DNA of 64,000 nt from Bacteroidota bacterium (GTDB lineage Bacteria; Bacteroidota; Ignavibacteria; Palsa-1295). The notes below the pieces were generated by a model that saw only the letters and a program-made list of their open reading frames with translations, was not told where the DNA came from and did no database searches. Both the position numbers and the translations under genes were made by a program. This document shows, one piece after another, positions 23,900 to 34,317 of the stretch (the first letter of the stretch is position 1; the number at the start of each line of letters is the position of its first letter). The stretch lies in contig JAUZNX010000010.1 of assembly GCA_030706745.1 (NCBI GenBank), positions 62,001 through 126,000 of the forward strand, read 5' to 3'.

Positions 23900-24871
23900 A
23901 TGAATCGAATAGCAGTACTGACAAGTGGGGGCGATGCCCCAGGAATGAATGCCGCGATCCGCGCTGTGGTCCGGGCCGGCAGCGAGAAAGAAATGAAGAT
24001 GTTCGGGGTCCGGGAAGGTTTTGAAGGCCTGATCGCTGGCAATGTCGTCCGGCTTCGCGCCAGGGATGTAGGCGGAGTGATCCAATATGGAGGGACTTTT
24101 CTCGGCAGTTCGCGATCGGAAGCCTTCAAAACTCCTGAAGGCCGTGAACGAGCACTGCGGAATCTCCGGGAGTACAATATTGATGGGCTGGTGGTGATCG
24201 GCGGTAATGGATCGCAATGTGGAGCGTGGGAGCTTTCGAAGATGGGATTCCCCGTCGTCGGCATTGCATCAACGATCGACAACGACCTTTATGGCAGCGA
24301 AGTAACACTCGGCGTTGACACCGCACTCAATATCGCTCTCGAAGCCATCGATCGCCTGAAGGTAACGGCATCCTCGCATAAACGAGCGATCTTAGTCGAA
24401 GTCATGGGACGCAAGTGCGGGTACCTGGCGCTTATGTGCGGAATCGCTGGCGGCGCAGAGGCCGTCGTGATTCCGGAAGCGGAGACAACGCCCGAGGAAA
24501 TTACGAGCGATATGGTGGACGCTTATCGTCGTGGAAAGAACCATGCGCTCATCGTTATTGCCGAAGGCGCGCAAATGAATGCCACCGAGTTGACGAAATA
24601 TATCGAGCAGCACAAAGAGATGCTGGGCTTCACGATTCGGACCACGATCTTAGGTCACGTGCAGCGCGGCGGTGTGCCGAGCGCGTTTGACCGGATCCTG
24701 GCAGCGCGATTTGGTGTCGCGGCCGTCGAATGTCTGGCGCGCGAAGAGAGCGGTGTGCTTGTCGGCCTCGGCAAAGGCGATGTTATCACTACGCCACTGG
24801 CCGACGTTGCAACGATGAAGAAGGAGCTCGATCTAAGTCTCTTTCAAATGTCGCGAGTGTTGGCGACGTAA
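23900..24871 (+). CDS. pfkA: 6-phosphofructokinase
   Basis: Phosphorylates fructose 6-phosphate in glycolysis, using ATP by motif inference. At 323 residues this is a standard bacterial PfkA. Motifs: LTSGGDAPGMNAAIR (nucleotide-binding loop), VIGGNGSQCGA (equivalent of GGDGS), STIDNDLYGSE (catalytic Asp in TIDND), MGRKCGYLAL and VQRGGVPSAFDR. The Gly after the Asn in GGNG argues for ATP rather than pyrophosphate; the usual Mg-binding Asp at that position is Asn here, a substitution worth noting. It is convergent with the ROK kinase gene, which begins right after its stop on the other strand. Confidence 0.96.
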   Translation: MNRIAVLTSGGDAPGMNAAIRAVVRAGSEKEMKMFGVREGFEGLIAGNVVRLRARDVGGVIQYGGTFLGSSRSEAFKTPEGRERALRNLREYNIDGLVVIGGNGSQCGAWELSKMGFPVVGIASTIDNDLYGSEVTLGVDTALNIALEAIDRLKVTASSHKRAILVEVMGRKCGYLALMCGIAGGAEAVVIPEAETTPEEITSDMVDAYRRGKNHALIVIAEGAQMNATELTKYIEQHKEMLGFTIRTTILGHVQRGGVPSAFDRILAARFGVAAVECLAREESGVLVGLGKGDVITTPLADVATMKKELDLSLFQMSRVLAT

Positions 24872-25819
24872 TCACTCGCCGTTGACCAACAGCGCGGCAC
24901 CAATGACGCCGGCGCGATTGCCGAGCGCCGCTTTCCGGACTTCCACCACCGGCCGCAGATTCGTCAGAACATTTGCGCGGAGTGAGGCGAGTGCCGCATC
25001 GAACAAGACTGGCCCTGCTTCGGCAACCCCGCCACCGAGAATGAAAACGTGCATATCGAGCAGGTTCGCAACGTTAGCCAATGCGCGACCAATCAGCGAA
25101 CCTGCTTCTTCGAAGACGCTTCGGGCGAAGGCATCGCCATTGTTCATGGCATCGGCAATGATCTTTGGTGTCAACTCATCCTGAGCGGACAGCTTTGACG
25201 ACATCGCCGGATTGGATTCAAGTTTCCGTTTCGTTCGCTCGGAGAGATAATTCAGTCCAACATACGCTTCGATACATCCTCGCGACCCACAATTACAGGG
25301 CGGGCCGTTGAGATCGATTGACATGTGACCGAACTCCCCTGCCCCGCCGGATGCACCACGATAAATGCCAGTCCACCTTCCTTCCGTAGACCAAACACAC
25401 CCGCCGACTCCGGTGCCAAGCGTGACAAGCAGGAAATGCGAAACGCCGATCCCCGCACCAAACCGAGATTCTGCGAGTGCCGCAACTTTTGCGTCGTTAT
25501 CGACTTCGACGAGATCGAATGTCGGCAGCAATTCTTGAAGGTACGCTTGCAGCGGCTCCTCCTTCCACCCGATCAGGTTCGGAGGATACCGGACCAGCGA
25601 ACGATCGCGGTTCATCGCGCCGGGGACACCGACGCCGATGCGCCTAATCTCGGGATAAGCACTCAAAATATCGTGGACATGCGCGACTAATGCGCACGCT
25701 ACTTCCCGCGCTGAACTTTGAGGTGTCTGGAATGCTGACTCGACTTCGGTTGCGCCAGAATCCGAAACGACCGCGAGCTTTATGGTCGTCGCGCCAATAT
25801 CGACGCCAAGCGTGCGCAC
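24872..25819 (-). CDS. ROK-family sugar kinase (glucokinase-like)
   Basis: Predicted ATP-dependent hexose kinase of 315 residues. N-terminal GVDIGATTIKLAVV is the phosphate-1 motif. VDNDAKVAALAE contains the catalytic Asp, TLGTGVGGC is the phosphate-2 loop, and the ROK zinc signature appears as GEFGHMSIDLNGPPCNCGSRGCIEAYVG. Glucose is the most likely substrate given the adjacent pfkA, but N-acetyl sugars cannot be excluded. The GTG start shares one base with the stop of the CusF-like gene (TAGTG), indicating coupling. Confidence 0.93.
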   Translation of the reverse strand: MRTLGVDIGATTIKLAVVSDSGATEVESAFQTPQSSAREVACALVAHVHDILSAYPEIRRIGVGVPGAMNRDRSLVRYPPNLIGWKEEPLQAYLQELLPTFDLVEVDNDAKVAALAESRFGAGIGVSHFLLVTLGTGVGGCVWSTEGRWTGIYRGASGGAGEFGHMSIDLNGPPCNCGSRGCIEAYVGLNYLSERTKRKLESNPAMSSKLSAQDELTPKIIADAMNNGDAFARSVFEEAGSLIGRALANVANLLDMHVFILGGGVAEAGPVLFDAALASLRANVLTNLRPVVEVRKAALGNRAGVIGAALLVNGE

Positions 25820-26175
25820 TATTTCGGCAGTTTCTCGATCGAGGAGACGACAAATGTCCCGGTCGTTGGCTCTTGCAGCGTAAACCGGACGCTATCGCCA
25901 CTAGCAAGACCCCGCGCCAACTCGGGCCGGCCAAGTGTGTATTCCATTGTCATGGCGTCCATGATTCCGGGAATGTCGTTGTGTGCGAGCGTGATCGTGT
26001 GCAGCGCGGTATCCATGCCTTGCACTTTACCAAGTCCGGTGCCTTGCTTGACCGGTGCTGCCGCCACCGTCGGAGTGGCCGCGGAGTCCGTCGTACCGGA
26101 TTGGCTGGTATTTTTGGAGCATGCCGCGAGTGTAAGGATCGAGGCCGCTGCGAGGAATGTGGTGAGTTTATTCAT
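25819..26175 (-). CDS. CusF-like copper-binding lipoprotein
   Basis: Periplasmic or membrane-tethered protein of 119 residues. Met at 26175 gives a clean lipoprotein signal, MNKLTTFLAAASILTLAAC; an alternative Met lies at 26184. After a Thr/Ala/Pro-rich linker the body shows the CusF-type pattern: GKVQGMDTALHTITLAHNDIPGIMDAMTMEYTL, where the His and the Met residues of AMTM are the usual Cu(I) ligands. It therefore probably binds copper or silver. No copper efflux pump is adjacent; downstream it is coupled to the ROK kinase gene. Confidence 0.85.
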   Translation of the reverse strand: MNKLTTFLAAASILTLAACSKNTSQSGTTDSAATPTVAAAPVKQGTGLGKVQGMDTALHTITLAHNDIPGIMDAMTMEYTLGRPELARGLASGDSVRFTLQEPTTGTFVVSSIEKLPK

Positions 26176-26375
26176 GCGCCCCATAATGAGTGAGACAGGC
26201 AGGATAGTTTCAGGCCGCGGATCGGATCTGCCCAAAGTCCGCTTGCGGCCGGAGCCTAAGCGGCTTACCCGGCGTTAGAGGGCACTCGATTCGAATTCAT
26301 TTTTCTGCCCACCGGCGTAACTATTCGTTCGTTTTTCGTCTAAATGCACGAAATCCCGACCTCATTTGCAGTTCG

Positions 26376-27779
26376 ATGAAAGCACTATTTATTACGCTCC
26401 TTTCGACCGTCGTCAGTTCTCTCGCAATGGCTCAGGGCACCGCGCCGAGCCAATCGACACCCAACCCATCTGCGGTGCCGCAGACGCTGACCCTCGATGA
26501 TGCAATTAAAGCTGCGATCGAACGCAACTATACGGTTCGCACTATCGCAAACAATGCCCGGCGCGACCAAATCGAGGTCACCCGGTCAAAGGATAATCTA
26601 CTGCCTAGCGCCAGCGCAAATGGATCGTGGCAGTATAATTATTCGCTTCAATCGACAGATGCGCGCACTTCGATCGTCTTCGACAAACTGACCGGATTGC
26701 CCACAGCCTTTACGGCGCCAGCAGGTTCGCACACGCTGAGTTACACGGGAAGCGCGTCTTTTAATCTGTATCATGGCGGTTCCGACGTAGCGCGGATCAA
26801 TGGGGCCGAGGCCTCACTCGATGGCTCGCAGAACACGCTCCAATGGACTCGCCAGGATATTGCGTATAATGTTACAAAAGCCTTCATCAACGTGCTTCGG
26901 ACGAATGAACTGGTAGGCGCGGCTGACACAACACTCGCAGAAGGTCTCGCTCAGCTTCGACTGATCCGAGGGAAGTATGAAGCAGGGGTTGTTCCAATCG
27001 GGCAGGTCTATACACAACAGGCTCTTGTTGGGTCGGACTCTCTTGGGCTAATCCAGGCACAGAACGACTATGAGAACGCAAAGGCTGACGTGCTGTTCCT
27101 TCTCAACGTTTCCCCGAACGAGTACAACAACTATTCCTTTTCGCTCGCCGGAATCGACACCTCAATTGCGCCTGCTGCGCGAGCCGCAGTTGATATGAAC
27201 GTGGCGAATGCGCGGCTGAATACGGTCATCGATAACCGTCCGGACATCCTTGCCCAGCGGCAAAGCATTCAGGCCACCGAGTACGCCATCGACAACACTC
27301 GCGGAGCCTTGCTGCCAAAGCTCGATGCTGTCGCCGGAATCGGTGGCTCTGGAGATAACTCAGACCTCATGCGCGTACAACTTAATCACCGTCTGTTCGC
27401 AGGTCTCACGCTCCAAGTGCCTCTCTTCGATCAGATGCAGAACCGCTTGTTTATCGAGGAACAAGAAGTCGATCTCGAAAACCAGCGCATTCAACTTGAA
27501 CAGGATGTGCAACAAATTCGAAGCGACGCGGCAAAAGCAGTGAACAATCTTCAGGCAGCCAGCAAAGCGCTCGATGCAACGGAGACCGGACTGACTGCAG
27601 CAAACGAAAGTCTTCGTCTTGGGGATGAACGACTTCGTGTGGGCGCAGGCACGCAGGTCGATGTTATCATCGCGGAGGCAGCCGCAGTGACCGCGAGAAC
27701 CAACCGTGTCAATGCCAAGTACAATTACGTACTTGCGCAGCGGCAGCTTGCGTATACACTCGGGCAGTGGAAATATTAG
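26376..27779 (+). CDS. TolC-family outer membrane efflux protein
   Basis: Outer membrane channel of an efflux system, 467 residues. The signal peptide ends near SLAMAQ. The mature protein has the two-repeat helical layout of TolC: long coiled-coil helices (LDDAIKAAIERNYTVRTIANN, NTLQWTRQDIAYNVTKAFINVL, QLEQDVQQIRSDAAKAVNNL) with intervening strand pairs. It heads a plus-strand operon with the membrane fusion protein, ATPase and two permeases that follow at short spacings, and would provide their exit duct. Confidence 0.93.
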   Translation: MKALFITLLSTVVSSLAMAQGTAPSQSTPNPSAVPQTLTLDDAIKAAIERNYTVRTIANNARRDQIEVTRSKDNLLPSASANGSWQYNYSLQSTDARTSIVFDKLTGLPTAFTAPAGSHTLSYTGSASFNLYHGGSDVARINGAEASLDGSQNTLQWTRQDIAYNVTKAFINVLRTNELVGAADTTLAEGLAQLRLIRGKYEAGVVPIGQVYTQQALVGSDSLGLIQAQNDYENAKADVLFLLNVSPNEYNNYSFSLAGIDTSIAPAARAAVDMNVANARLNTVIDNRPDILAQRQSIQATEYAIDNTRGALLPKLDAVAGIGGSGDNSDLMRVQLNHRLFAGLTLQVPLFDQMQNRLFIEEQEVDLENQRIQLEQDVQQIRSDAAKAVNNLQAASKALDATETGLTAANESLRLGDERLRVGAGTQVDVIIAEAAAVTARTNRVNAKYNYVLAQRQLAYTLGQWKY

Positions 27780-27802
27780 AATCAAGTTTTATTCGGTAAC
27801 CA

Positions 27803-29185
27803 ATGGCAGTCAGCACAAAGGGAAGAATGGATATGCCGGCCACTGTAGCGGCGGGACCAAATGGCGCAGCCGCACCGAGCACTCAAACCGTGCTCAATCA
27901 GACACTTGAAGCACGCCGGAAGAAACGCCGCCGCACGCGCACGATCCTGATCGTCGCGGGAGGACTTGTGCTCCTCATGGTCATTATTGCACTGGTAACT
28001 GGCGGCAAAGAAAAGCCGATCGCAGTTCAAACCGAAAAGGTCGCGAGACACACGATCACCGAGGTTGTGCAGGCAACCGGAAAGATCCAGCCAGAAGTAC
28101 AAGTGAAAGTCTCGCCGGAAGTGCCCGGCGAAATTATCGAGTTGCCGTTCAAAGAAGGCGATCACGTGAAGAAGGGCGATCTGCTTGCGAAGATCAAGCC
28201 GACCACCTTCGAAGATCAATACGCCGGCGCCGAAGCACAGCTTAACTCCGCCAAAGCTCAGAGCGAGCAACAACGCGCGGCGGTGATTCAGGCGAATCAG
28301 GATATGACCCGCGGAGAGAAATTGCTCGCGCAGCATTTGATTTCCGAGCAGGATTTCGATGCACTCAAGGCCAAACACGATGCTGCTGAGGCAGGGATGA
28401 ACTCAGCTAACTTCCAGGCCGCCGCCGCCGCAAGTCAGATGCGGCAATACAAAGAAGCATTAAGAAAGACGAGCGTCCTCTCGCCGATGAATGGCGTGGT
28501 CACTTCGCTCATCTCCCAACTTGGCGAGAAGGTCGTCGGCACCAGTTCGTTCGCCGGTACCGAGATGATGACTGTAAGCGATCTGACCGTGATGAACGCC
28601 ATGGTCGATGTCGATGAAAACGATGTCGTGAACATTAAGCTTGGCGATGCTGTGAAGATCTCGATCGACGCATTTCCGAACAGAATTTTTACTGGCAAGG
28701 TCCTCGAGATCGCAAACAGCGCAAAGCTAACTGGCGCCGGCAGTCAGGACCAATCAACGAACTTCACGGTCAAAGTCCGTCTGGACGATTTCGGAGCCGC
28801 CGATCTTCGTCCCGGAATGACGTGCACAGCACGCATCGAGACGCTGACCAAAGAGAATGTACTCGCTGTGCCAATGCTCTCGGTTACGCGCCGCGATAAC
28901 GAGGACGCCAAAGCTGCCGACTCCATGAAGAAAGTCCGCCAGGCAAACAAAGGTGAATTCCACGAGGGCGACGAAACGCCAACGATTGTATTCACTGTGG
29001 ATAAAGGCGTCGCGAAAAAGGTGCACGTAAAGACTGGTGTCTCTGACAATGCCTACGTCGAGATCCTTTCTGGTTTGCAGGGTGGCGAGGAAGTCGTCAA
29101 GGGAAATTTTCGAGCGGTCTCCAAGGACTTGGATGATGGCAAGAAGGTGAAGGTCGATAATTCAGGCAAGACCGTTGCGGAGTAG
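27803..29185 (+). CDS. Periplasmic adaptor (HlyD/MacA-type membrane fusion protein)
   Basis: Inner-membrane anchored adaptor of 460 residues. A cytoplasmic stub of about 45 residues rich in Arg/Lys precedes one TM helix ([19 protein letters not shown]). The periplasmic part has a lipoyl/barrel-sandwich hybrid ([31 protein letters not shown]), a helical hairpin (about residues 150-215) and beta-barrel ([30 protein letters not shown]). It should bridge the TolC channel and the MacB-like ABC transporter encoded directly after it. Confidence 0.93.
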   Translation: MAVSTKGRMDMPATVAAGPNGAAAPSTQTVLNQTLEARRKKRRRTRTILIVAGGLVLLMVIIALVTGGKEKPIAVQTEKVARHTITEVVQATGKIQPEVQVKVSPEVPGEIIELPFKEGDHVKKGDLLAKIKPTTFEDQYAGAEAQLNSAKAQSEQQRAAVIQANQDMTRGEKLLAQHLISEQDFDALKAKHDAAEAGMNSANFQAAAAASQMRQYKEALRKTSVLSPMNGVVTSLISQLGEKVVGTSSFAGTEMMTVSDLTVMNAMVDVDENDVVNIKLGDAVKISIDAFPNRIFTGKVLEIANSAKLTGAGSQDQSTNFTVKVRLDDFGAADLRPGMTCTARIETLTKENVLAVPMLSVTRRDNEDAKAADSMKKVRQANKGEFHEGDETPTIVFTVDKGVAKKVHVKTGVSDNAYVEILSGLQGGEEVVKGNFRAVSKDLDDGKKVKVDNSGKTVAE

Positions 29186-29196
29186 ATAACGACACG

Positions 29197-29958
29197 ATGG
29201 AAACAGATCAGGTCAAAGGCGGCATCGCACATACGGCGGAGAACTCTGTCATCTATCTGGAGAATATCCAGAAGATTTACAAGATGGGGCAAGAGTTCGT
29301 CTATGCCTTGCGTGGCGTAACCGTCGGAGTGCAACGAAACGAATACGTTGCGATTATGGGACCATCCGGCTCCGGCAAATCAACTTTGATGAACATCATT
29401 GGCTGTCTCGATACACCGACCACGGGCAACTACTACTTCAACAAGGTAAACGTTGCGGGATTGGACGATAACGATCTCGCAGAAATTCGGAATCGCGAGA
29501 TCGGCTTTGTATTCCAGACATTCAATCTCCTTCCCCGCTCGGACTCGCTGCACAATGTGGAGCTACCACTGATCTATGCAGGTGTTGGCAAAGATGAACG
29601 ACGCAAGCGCGCGCTCGAAGCACTCGATCACGTTGGCCTTGCCGATCGCGCCTCACACAAGCCGAACGAACTCTCCGGTGGACAACGGCAGCGCGTCGCA
29701 ATTGCCCGCGCGCTCGTCACGCGCCCATCAATCATTCTTGCGGACGAACCGACCGGTAACCTCGATTCCAAAACCGGCGAAGACATCATGCGCCTTTTTC
29801 ACGAACTGCACGACCAGGGCAATACTATGCTCGTTGTCACGCACGAAGAAGATGTTGCCCGTCACGCCGAACGCATCGTTCGGATCAAGGATGGACTAGT
29901 CGAGCGCGACGAAATGATCCCGGCAAGCGAACGCATTTTCGCCGTCGCTCAGAGCTGA
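29197..29958 (+). CDS. ABC transporter ATP-binding protein (MacB/LolD-type)
   Basis: ATPase subunit of 253 residues driving the MacB-like exporter. Walker A is GPSGSGKST, the Q-loop is in [10 protein letters not shown], the signature is [15 protein letters not shown], Walker B is [12 protein letters not shown], and the switch His is in VVTHEEDVA. Sequence style (N-terminal [14 protein letters not shown]) is that of the MacB/LolD/FtsE branch. It lies 11 bases after the adaptor and 7 bases before the first permease gene. Confidence 0.95.
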   Translation: METDQVKGGIAHTAENSVIYLENIQKIYKMGQEFVYALRGVTVGVQRNEYVAIMGPSGSGKSTLMNIIGCLDTPTTGNYYFNKVNVAGLDDNDLAEIRNREIGFVFQTFNLLPRSDSLHNVELPLIYAGVGKDERRKRALEALDHVGLADRASHKPNELSGGQRQRVAIARALVTRPSIILADEPTGNLDSKTGEDIMRLFHELHDQGNTMLVVTHEEDVARHAERIVRIKDGLVERDEMIPASERIFAVAQS

Positions 29959-29965
29959 CACCGCT

Positions 29966-31216
29966 ATGGCTCGCATTATTCAAGACACGGTCGAAGGACT
30001 TCGCATGGCGCGCGCGGCACTCCGCGCGAATCCGTTACGCTCGGCCCTTACGATGCTTGGCATTATCATTGGCATCGTCACCGTCACCTTGATGAGCGCA
30101 TTTGTGACCGGCCTGCATGATTCGTTTCACAATGCGATGAGCTTCATGGGCGCCGATGTGTACTACATTGACAAACACTCCTGGCAAGGCGGCGACTGGA
30201 TGATGCAGCGCAATCGGCCAAACATCAGCGCAGAGAATGCACGTGAACTTCGACAACGCATGACTACAGCCCAGGCGGTCAGTGTCAGCGCCAGCGAATG
30301 GAGCGTGAAGCTCAAATACGGAACGAATGAGATTGAGAATATTCGTGCAAGTGGCGTCGATCGCGATTATCAGGCAACGAACTCCCTCGATATGGACCAG
30401 GGCCGTTTTTTTGCCGAGCAAGAACTTGCCAGTGCGCGGCCAGTCTGCATTATCGGATATGATGTATGGGACCAGCTCTTTCATAAGAGCGATCCCATTG
30501 GCAAGACAATGCGCGTCAATGGCTATCCACTCGAGGTCATTGGGGTCGCCAAGCGTGCCGGTGGGATGTTCGGGTTCTGGTCGGTCGATCACGAAATTAT
30601 CACGCCGCTCCAGACATTCTTCAGCGCATTCGGCGATCCGAACCGATCGCTGACTATCGCGATCAAGGCCAAGAACGTCCTGGACAAGGAAGATACCAAG
30701 GCGGAAGCAATCTATCAGATGCGGGCCGTCCGTGGCCTGAAGCCCGGCGAAGCTGACAACTTCGGCGTCAATAGCGAAGACCAGTTCAACGCGGAGTTCG
30801 ACAAACTGACGACGACGCTTCAAATGATCGGGCTTGTCATTACCGGTCTGTCGCTGCTGGTGGGCGGTATCGGCATTATGAATATCATGTTCGTGAGCGT
30901 CAAAGAGCGGACGCGCGAAATCGGAATTCGAAAGGCTATTGGAGCTCGCCGCCGCATGGTGCTCGCGCAGTTCCTTACCGAGGCGTCGATGCTATGCATT
31001 ATTGCCGGCTCGATCGGATTGCTGCTTGCCTTCGGCGCAGCGACCTTCCTCAATCATAATGTTTTAGGGAAGGATTCGACCGTGCAACTCCATTTCCCGC
31101 TGGCGCTTATCGTGTCCGGGCTTGGACTTTCGCTGGCCATCGGTGTGGCAAGTGGTATCCTGCCAGCCTGGCGCGCCAGTAAACTCGATCCGGTCGATGC
31201 GTTGAGATACGAATAA
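29966..31216 (+). CDS. MacB-type ABC permease 1
   Basis: Permease of 416 residues with the FtsX/MacB plan: one N-terminal TM helix (LRSALTMLGIIIGIVTVTLMSAFVTG), a periplasmic domain of about 240 residues, then three TM helices near the C-terminus with the cytoplasmic coupling motif ERTREIGIRKAIGARR. It ends PAWRASKLDPVDALRYE, the usual closing sequence. The next permease starts on the base directly after its stop codon, so a heterodimer of the two is likely. Confidence 0.94.
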   Translation: MARIIQDTVEGLRMARAALRANPLRSALTMLGIIIGIVTVTLMSAFVTGLHDSFHNAMSFMGADVYYIDKHSWQGGDWMMQRNRPNISAENARELRQRMTTAQAVSVSASEWSVKLKYGTNEIENIRASGVDRDYQATNSLDMDQGRFFAEQELASARPVCIIGYDVWDQLFHKSDPIGKTMRVNGYPLEVIGVAKRAGGMFGFWSVDHEIITPLQTFFSAFGDPNRSLTIAIKAKNVLDKEDTKAEAIYQMRAVRGLKPGEADNFGVNSEDQFNAEFDKLTTTLQMIGLVITGLSLLVGGIGIMNIMFVSVKERTREIGIRKAIGARRRMVLAQFLTEASMLCIIAGSIGLLLAFGAATFLNHNVLGKDSTVQLHFPLALIVSGLGLSLAIGVASGILPAWRASKLDPVDALRYE

Positions 31217-32452
31217 ATGCAGACTTCCGAAAACGTCCGTCAAGCCTTCCAATCAATTCGCGCGAACAAGCTGCGGAGTAGCCTGACATTGCTTGGAATC
31301 GTCGTCGGGGTTTTCTCCATCATCGGCGTCATGACGGCACTCGGTGCGCTTACGAACAGCGTGGATGAATCGCTATCCCAACTCGGCGCGAACACGTTTA
31401 CGATCAAAAAGTGGCCATCCATTCAGATGGGCGGAGGCGATTGGGTCAAATACATGAAACGCAAGCAGATCACGTATGAAGAAATTCGTCTGGTCCGATC
31501 GAATGCAGCGCTTGCCTTAGCCGTCAGCGCGGAACATACACTCGCGCCTCTCACCGCTGCCTACGCGGATGAAAAAAGCGATCCCCAGTTCTATCTCGAG
31601 GGCTCCGACGATAATTATTCTGTCAACCACAATCGAGATGTCTCCGCGGGCCGCATGCTCTCCGCAGATGATGTGCAATACGCCCGCGATGTCGCTGTCA
31701 TTGGACAGGATATCGTCGATCGTATCTTCAAGCACAGCGAGGACCCAATTGGTAAGACCATTAAGCTGAACGGGCATAATTATACCGTCATCGGTGTCCT
31801 CGATAAAAAAGGCGGGGGCATGGGACAAAGTCAGGACGGCTTTGCACTCATTCCAATTACGAACGAGCTGAAGTACTTCATTCAGCCGGAGTTCACCTCG
31901 CTTCAGATGACCGTCCGGGCGCGCTCCAAGGACAAGTTCGATGAAACGCAGGATGAAGTCATTGGCGCCATGCGCGCCGCGCGGGGCGTCAAGCCTGGCG
32001 TGGACAATGATTTCGAAGTCGAAGACAACACCAGCCTCACGACGCAGTTCGAGTCCTTTTCGAAATATCTGACCTATGCCGGCTTTGGCATCAGCGCGAT
32101 CGCGTTGCTTGCAGCTTCCATCGGCATCATGAACATTATGCTCGTCAGCGTCACCGAACGGACAAAAGAAATCGGAATCCGGAAAGCCATGGGCGCAACG
32201 AAATCCGACATTACCGGTCAATTCCTCATGGAAGCTGTTGTCCTCTGTGAAGTTGGCGGCGTGATTGGTATTGCCATTGGCATCGGACTCGGCAATATCA
32301 TTGCGATGCTGATCCATGCAAGCGTTTATGTCCCTACGATGTGGATTGGGATCGGTCTCGGGGTCTGTTCGCTCGTTGGTATCGTCTTCGGACTCTATCC
32401 CGCCATGAAGGCCGCGAACATGCACCCAATCGATGCGTTGAGGTTCGAGTAA
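31217..32452 (+). CDS. MacB-type ABC permease 2
   Basis: Second permease, 411 residues, with the same topology: TM1 (LRSSLTLLGIVVGVFSIIGVM), a periplasmic MacB-like domain, TM2-4, the coupling motif ERTKEIGIRKAMGATK and the C-terminal end PAMKAANMHPIDALRFE. It is clearly paralogous to the preceding gene but well diverged, as expected for an old duplication making a heterodimer. It completes the TolC/adaptor/ATPase operon. The lnt gene begins 23 bases downstream on the same strand. Confidence 0.94.
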   Translation: MQTSENVRQAFQSIRANKLRSSLTLLGIVVGVFSIIGVMTALGALTNSVDESLSQLGANTFTIKKWPSIQMGGGDWVKYMKRKQITYEEIRLVRSNAALALAVSAEHTLAPLTAAYADEKSDPQFYLEGSDDNYSVNHNRDVSAGRMLSADDVQYARDVAVIGQDIVDRIFKHSEDPIGKTIKLNGHNYTVIGVLDKKGGGMGQSQDGFALIPITNELKYFIQPEFTSLQMTVRARSKDKFDETQDEVIGAMRAARGVKPGVDNDFEVEDNTSLTTQFESFSKYLTYAGFGISAIALLAASIGIMNIMLVSVTERTKEIGIRKAMGATKSDITGQFLMEAVVLCEVGGVIGIAIGIGLGNIIAMLIHASVYVPTMWIGIGLGVCSLVGIVFGLYPAMKAANMHPIDALRFE

Positions 32453-32475
32453 AATCTAATTTTCGCGAGCCCCAG

Positions 32476-34317
32476 GTGACATTTCTTTCAACGCGCACCC
32501 GCCATTTCCTGACGACTGCCTTTTGGCTGCTACTTGGCTGCACGTTGTTTGCAACTATTGATGGTTTAGTTTACCCCACACTCGCATTCCTGGCGCTCAC
32601 GATTGTTGCAGGTGCGGTCTTAGCCCTATCTTCGCTCGGCCGTATGCAAGTCGCACTTGCGGTGCTCTCCGGGATCCTCCTCGGAGTTGCATATCCTCCG
32701 ACAGGCCTCGCTGGCGGACTGTTGGCGTTTGTTGCACTCGTGCCGCTACTCATTGCACTGGAGTCATCGGAGTCTCTCGGCAAGACGTTCTACACGTCGT
32801 TCATCGCAATGTTCGTCCTCGGTCTGGTCTCGAACTACTGGGTGGGCGGATGGGCCTCAACAGGGGAAGTCGATAAATTTCTGATGGTGGGCGGTGTGCT
32901 TCTCTCTATCGTCCACCCGTTTTTTCTTGTTGTTCCGTTCTTGCTCTACGAGGTCGTGCGCCGGCGATTTGGTCGCACTACAGCACTCTACAGCTTGCCA
33001 ATTCTCCAGGCCGGTTTCGAATATGCTCATTCCTTCGGTGACCTCGCCTATCCGTGGCTTAACCTGTATAATACGCAGACATATAATCTGGTCTACGTTC
33101 AGTTTATCGAGTGGACTGGACCTTACCTCTTGTCGATACTTATTGTTCTCGTCAATGTCGAGATATTCCAGTTGATTCGCCGCTCGACAAGAGTATCTAT
33201 GCGTGATCATATTCTTGCGCTTGGACTTCTCATCGCTGTTCCTCTTGTTTATGGTCTCCACGCGGTCGATCAACACGAGGAGTCGCGGTCGTCGCTTCGC
33301 GTGACGGTCGTGCAGCCGAACATCGACCCGTGGGCGAAGTGGTACACCGATTATCAGCGAACACTCGACACGAACTTCTCCGCTACACGAACGGCGCTCC
33401 AAGCGGCACACGATTCTACCGATCTGGTGCTGTGGCCCGAGACGGCGATCACATTCTATATCACTAGCCCGGCCAAGAGCTATGAGCTTGGTGAATTATA
33501 CCACTTCATCGCCAGTATCGGCCGTCCGGTTCTGACAGGATTTCCCGATCGTCAAGACTATCAGGCAGGACGAGACTCCATCCCGCCGGACGCCAACTAC
33601 TCTGGAGTCGATGGATTCTACTACCGGAGCTGGAACGCGGCGATGGTAGTCTATGAAGACTCGAATGGTCGTATGCACCGCGAAGTCTATCACAAACAAA
33701 AACTTGTGCCGCTCGGTGAGCATGTTCCATTTATCCAGTACATTCCCTTCCTCGGAAAGTGGTTTCAATGGAATGTGGGCATCGGAAGTTGGAACTACGG
33801 CGAAGGCTTTACTCCATTAGCACTTCCGCTTCCCTTTCAACACGACACACTTCGCATCACTCCGACGATCTGTTACGAGTCGATCTATCCAAGCTTCGTG
33901 CGGCACTTCGTCGAGCACGGCGCGAATATGCTCGCAGTCATTACAAACGATGGCTGGTATGGCCGGTCCTCAGGTCCATATCAGCACGAGCAATTCGCCA
34001 TGCTGCGCGCCATCGAGTGCCGTCGCTGGATCGTCCGTTCCGCGAACACCGGCATATCGACTGTGATCGATGACCGTGGCCGATTCGTCAAGTCCTTGCC
34101 ACTCTTTACAAGCGGTTCGATTACGGAGCGCATTCCGCTTATCGAGCGCAAGACCCTCTATGTTCGCTGGGGGGATTTCATTGCCATCCCGTCGATGATC
34201 TTTGGGATGTTGGTGTGGCTTTATGCGCTACTCACTTGGATTGCTTGGCGACGCAAGGGTTCGCGAGCCTCGCTTACCGAATCACCCGAATCGCTTCCGG
34301 TTGAATCTCCACAGTAA
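32476..34317 (+). CDS. lnt: Apolipoprotein N-acyltransferase
   Basis: Transfers a third acyl chain to the N-terminal Cys of lipoproteins at the inner membrane. GTG at 32476 is chosen as start because in-frame residues before it overlap the permease gene and are not protein-like; this leaves 613 residues. About eight N-terminal TM helices come first, then a nitrilase-type periplasmic domain with the catalytic triad in WPETAI (Glu), KQKLVPLGEHVPF (Lys) and CYESIYPSFV (Cys), plus ITNDGWYGRSSGPYQH. A final TM helix (PSMIFGMLVWLYALLTWIAW) closes the protein. It overlaps the convergent lipid kinase gene by 44 bases. Confidence 0.94.
   Translation: MTFLSTRTRHFLTTAFWLLLGCTLFATIDGLVYPTLAFLALTIVAGAVLALSSLGRMQVALAVLSGILLGVAYPPTGLAGGLLAFVALVPLLIALESSESLGKTFYTSFIAMFVLGLVSNYWVGGWASTGEVDKFLMVGGVLLSIVHPFFLVVPFLLYEVVRRRFGRTTALYSLPILQAGFEYAHSFGDLAYPWLNLYNTQTYNLVYVQFIEWTGPYLLSILIVLVNVEIFQLIRRSTRVSMRDHILALGLLIAVPLVYGLHAVDQHEESRSSLRVTVVQPNIDPWAKWYTDYQRTLDTNFSATRTALQAAHDSTDLVLWPETAITFYITSPAKSYELGELYHFIASIGRPVLTGFPDRQDYQAGRDSIPPDANYSGVDGFYYRSWNAAMVVYEDSNGRMHREVYHKQKLVPLGEHVPFIQYIPFLGKWFQWNVGIGSWNYGEGFTPLALPLPFQHDTLRITPTICYESIYPSFVRHFVEHGANMLAVITNDGWYGRSSGPYQHEQFAMLRAIECRRWIVRSANTGISTVIDDRGRFVKSLPLFTSGSITERIPLIERKTLYVRWGDFIAIPSMIFGMLVWLYALLTWIAWRRKGSRASLTESPESLPVESPQ

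Noticed and set aside
30035-32425. Minus-strand ORFs of 262 and 302 codons opposite the ABC permease genes
   Set aside because: They mirror strongly supported permease genes on the plus strand and have His/Asp-rich compositions typical of antisense shadows.
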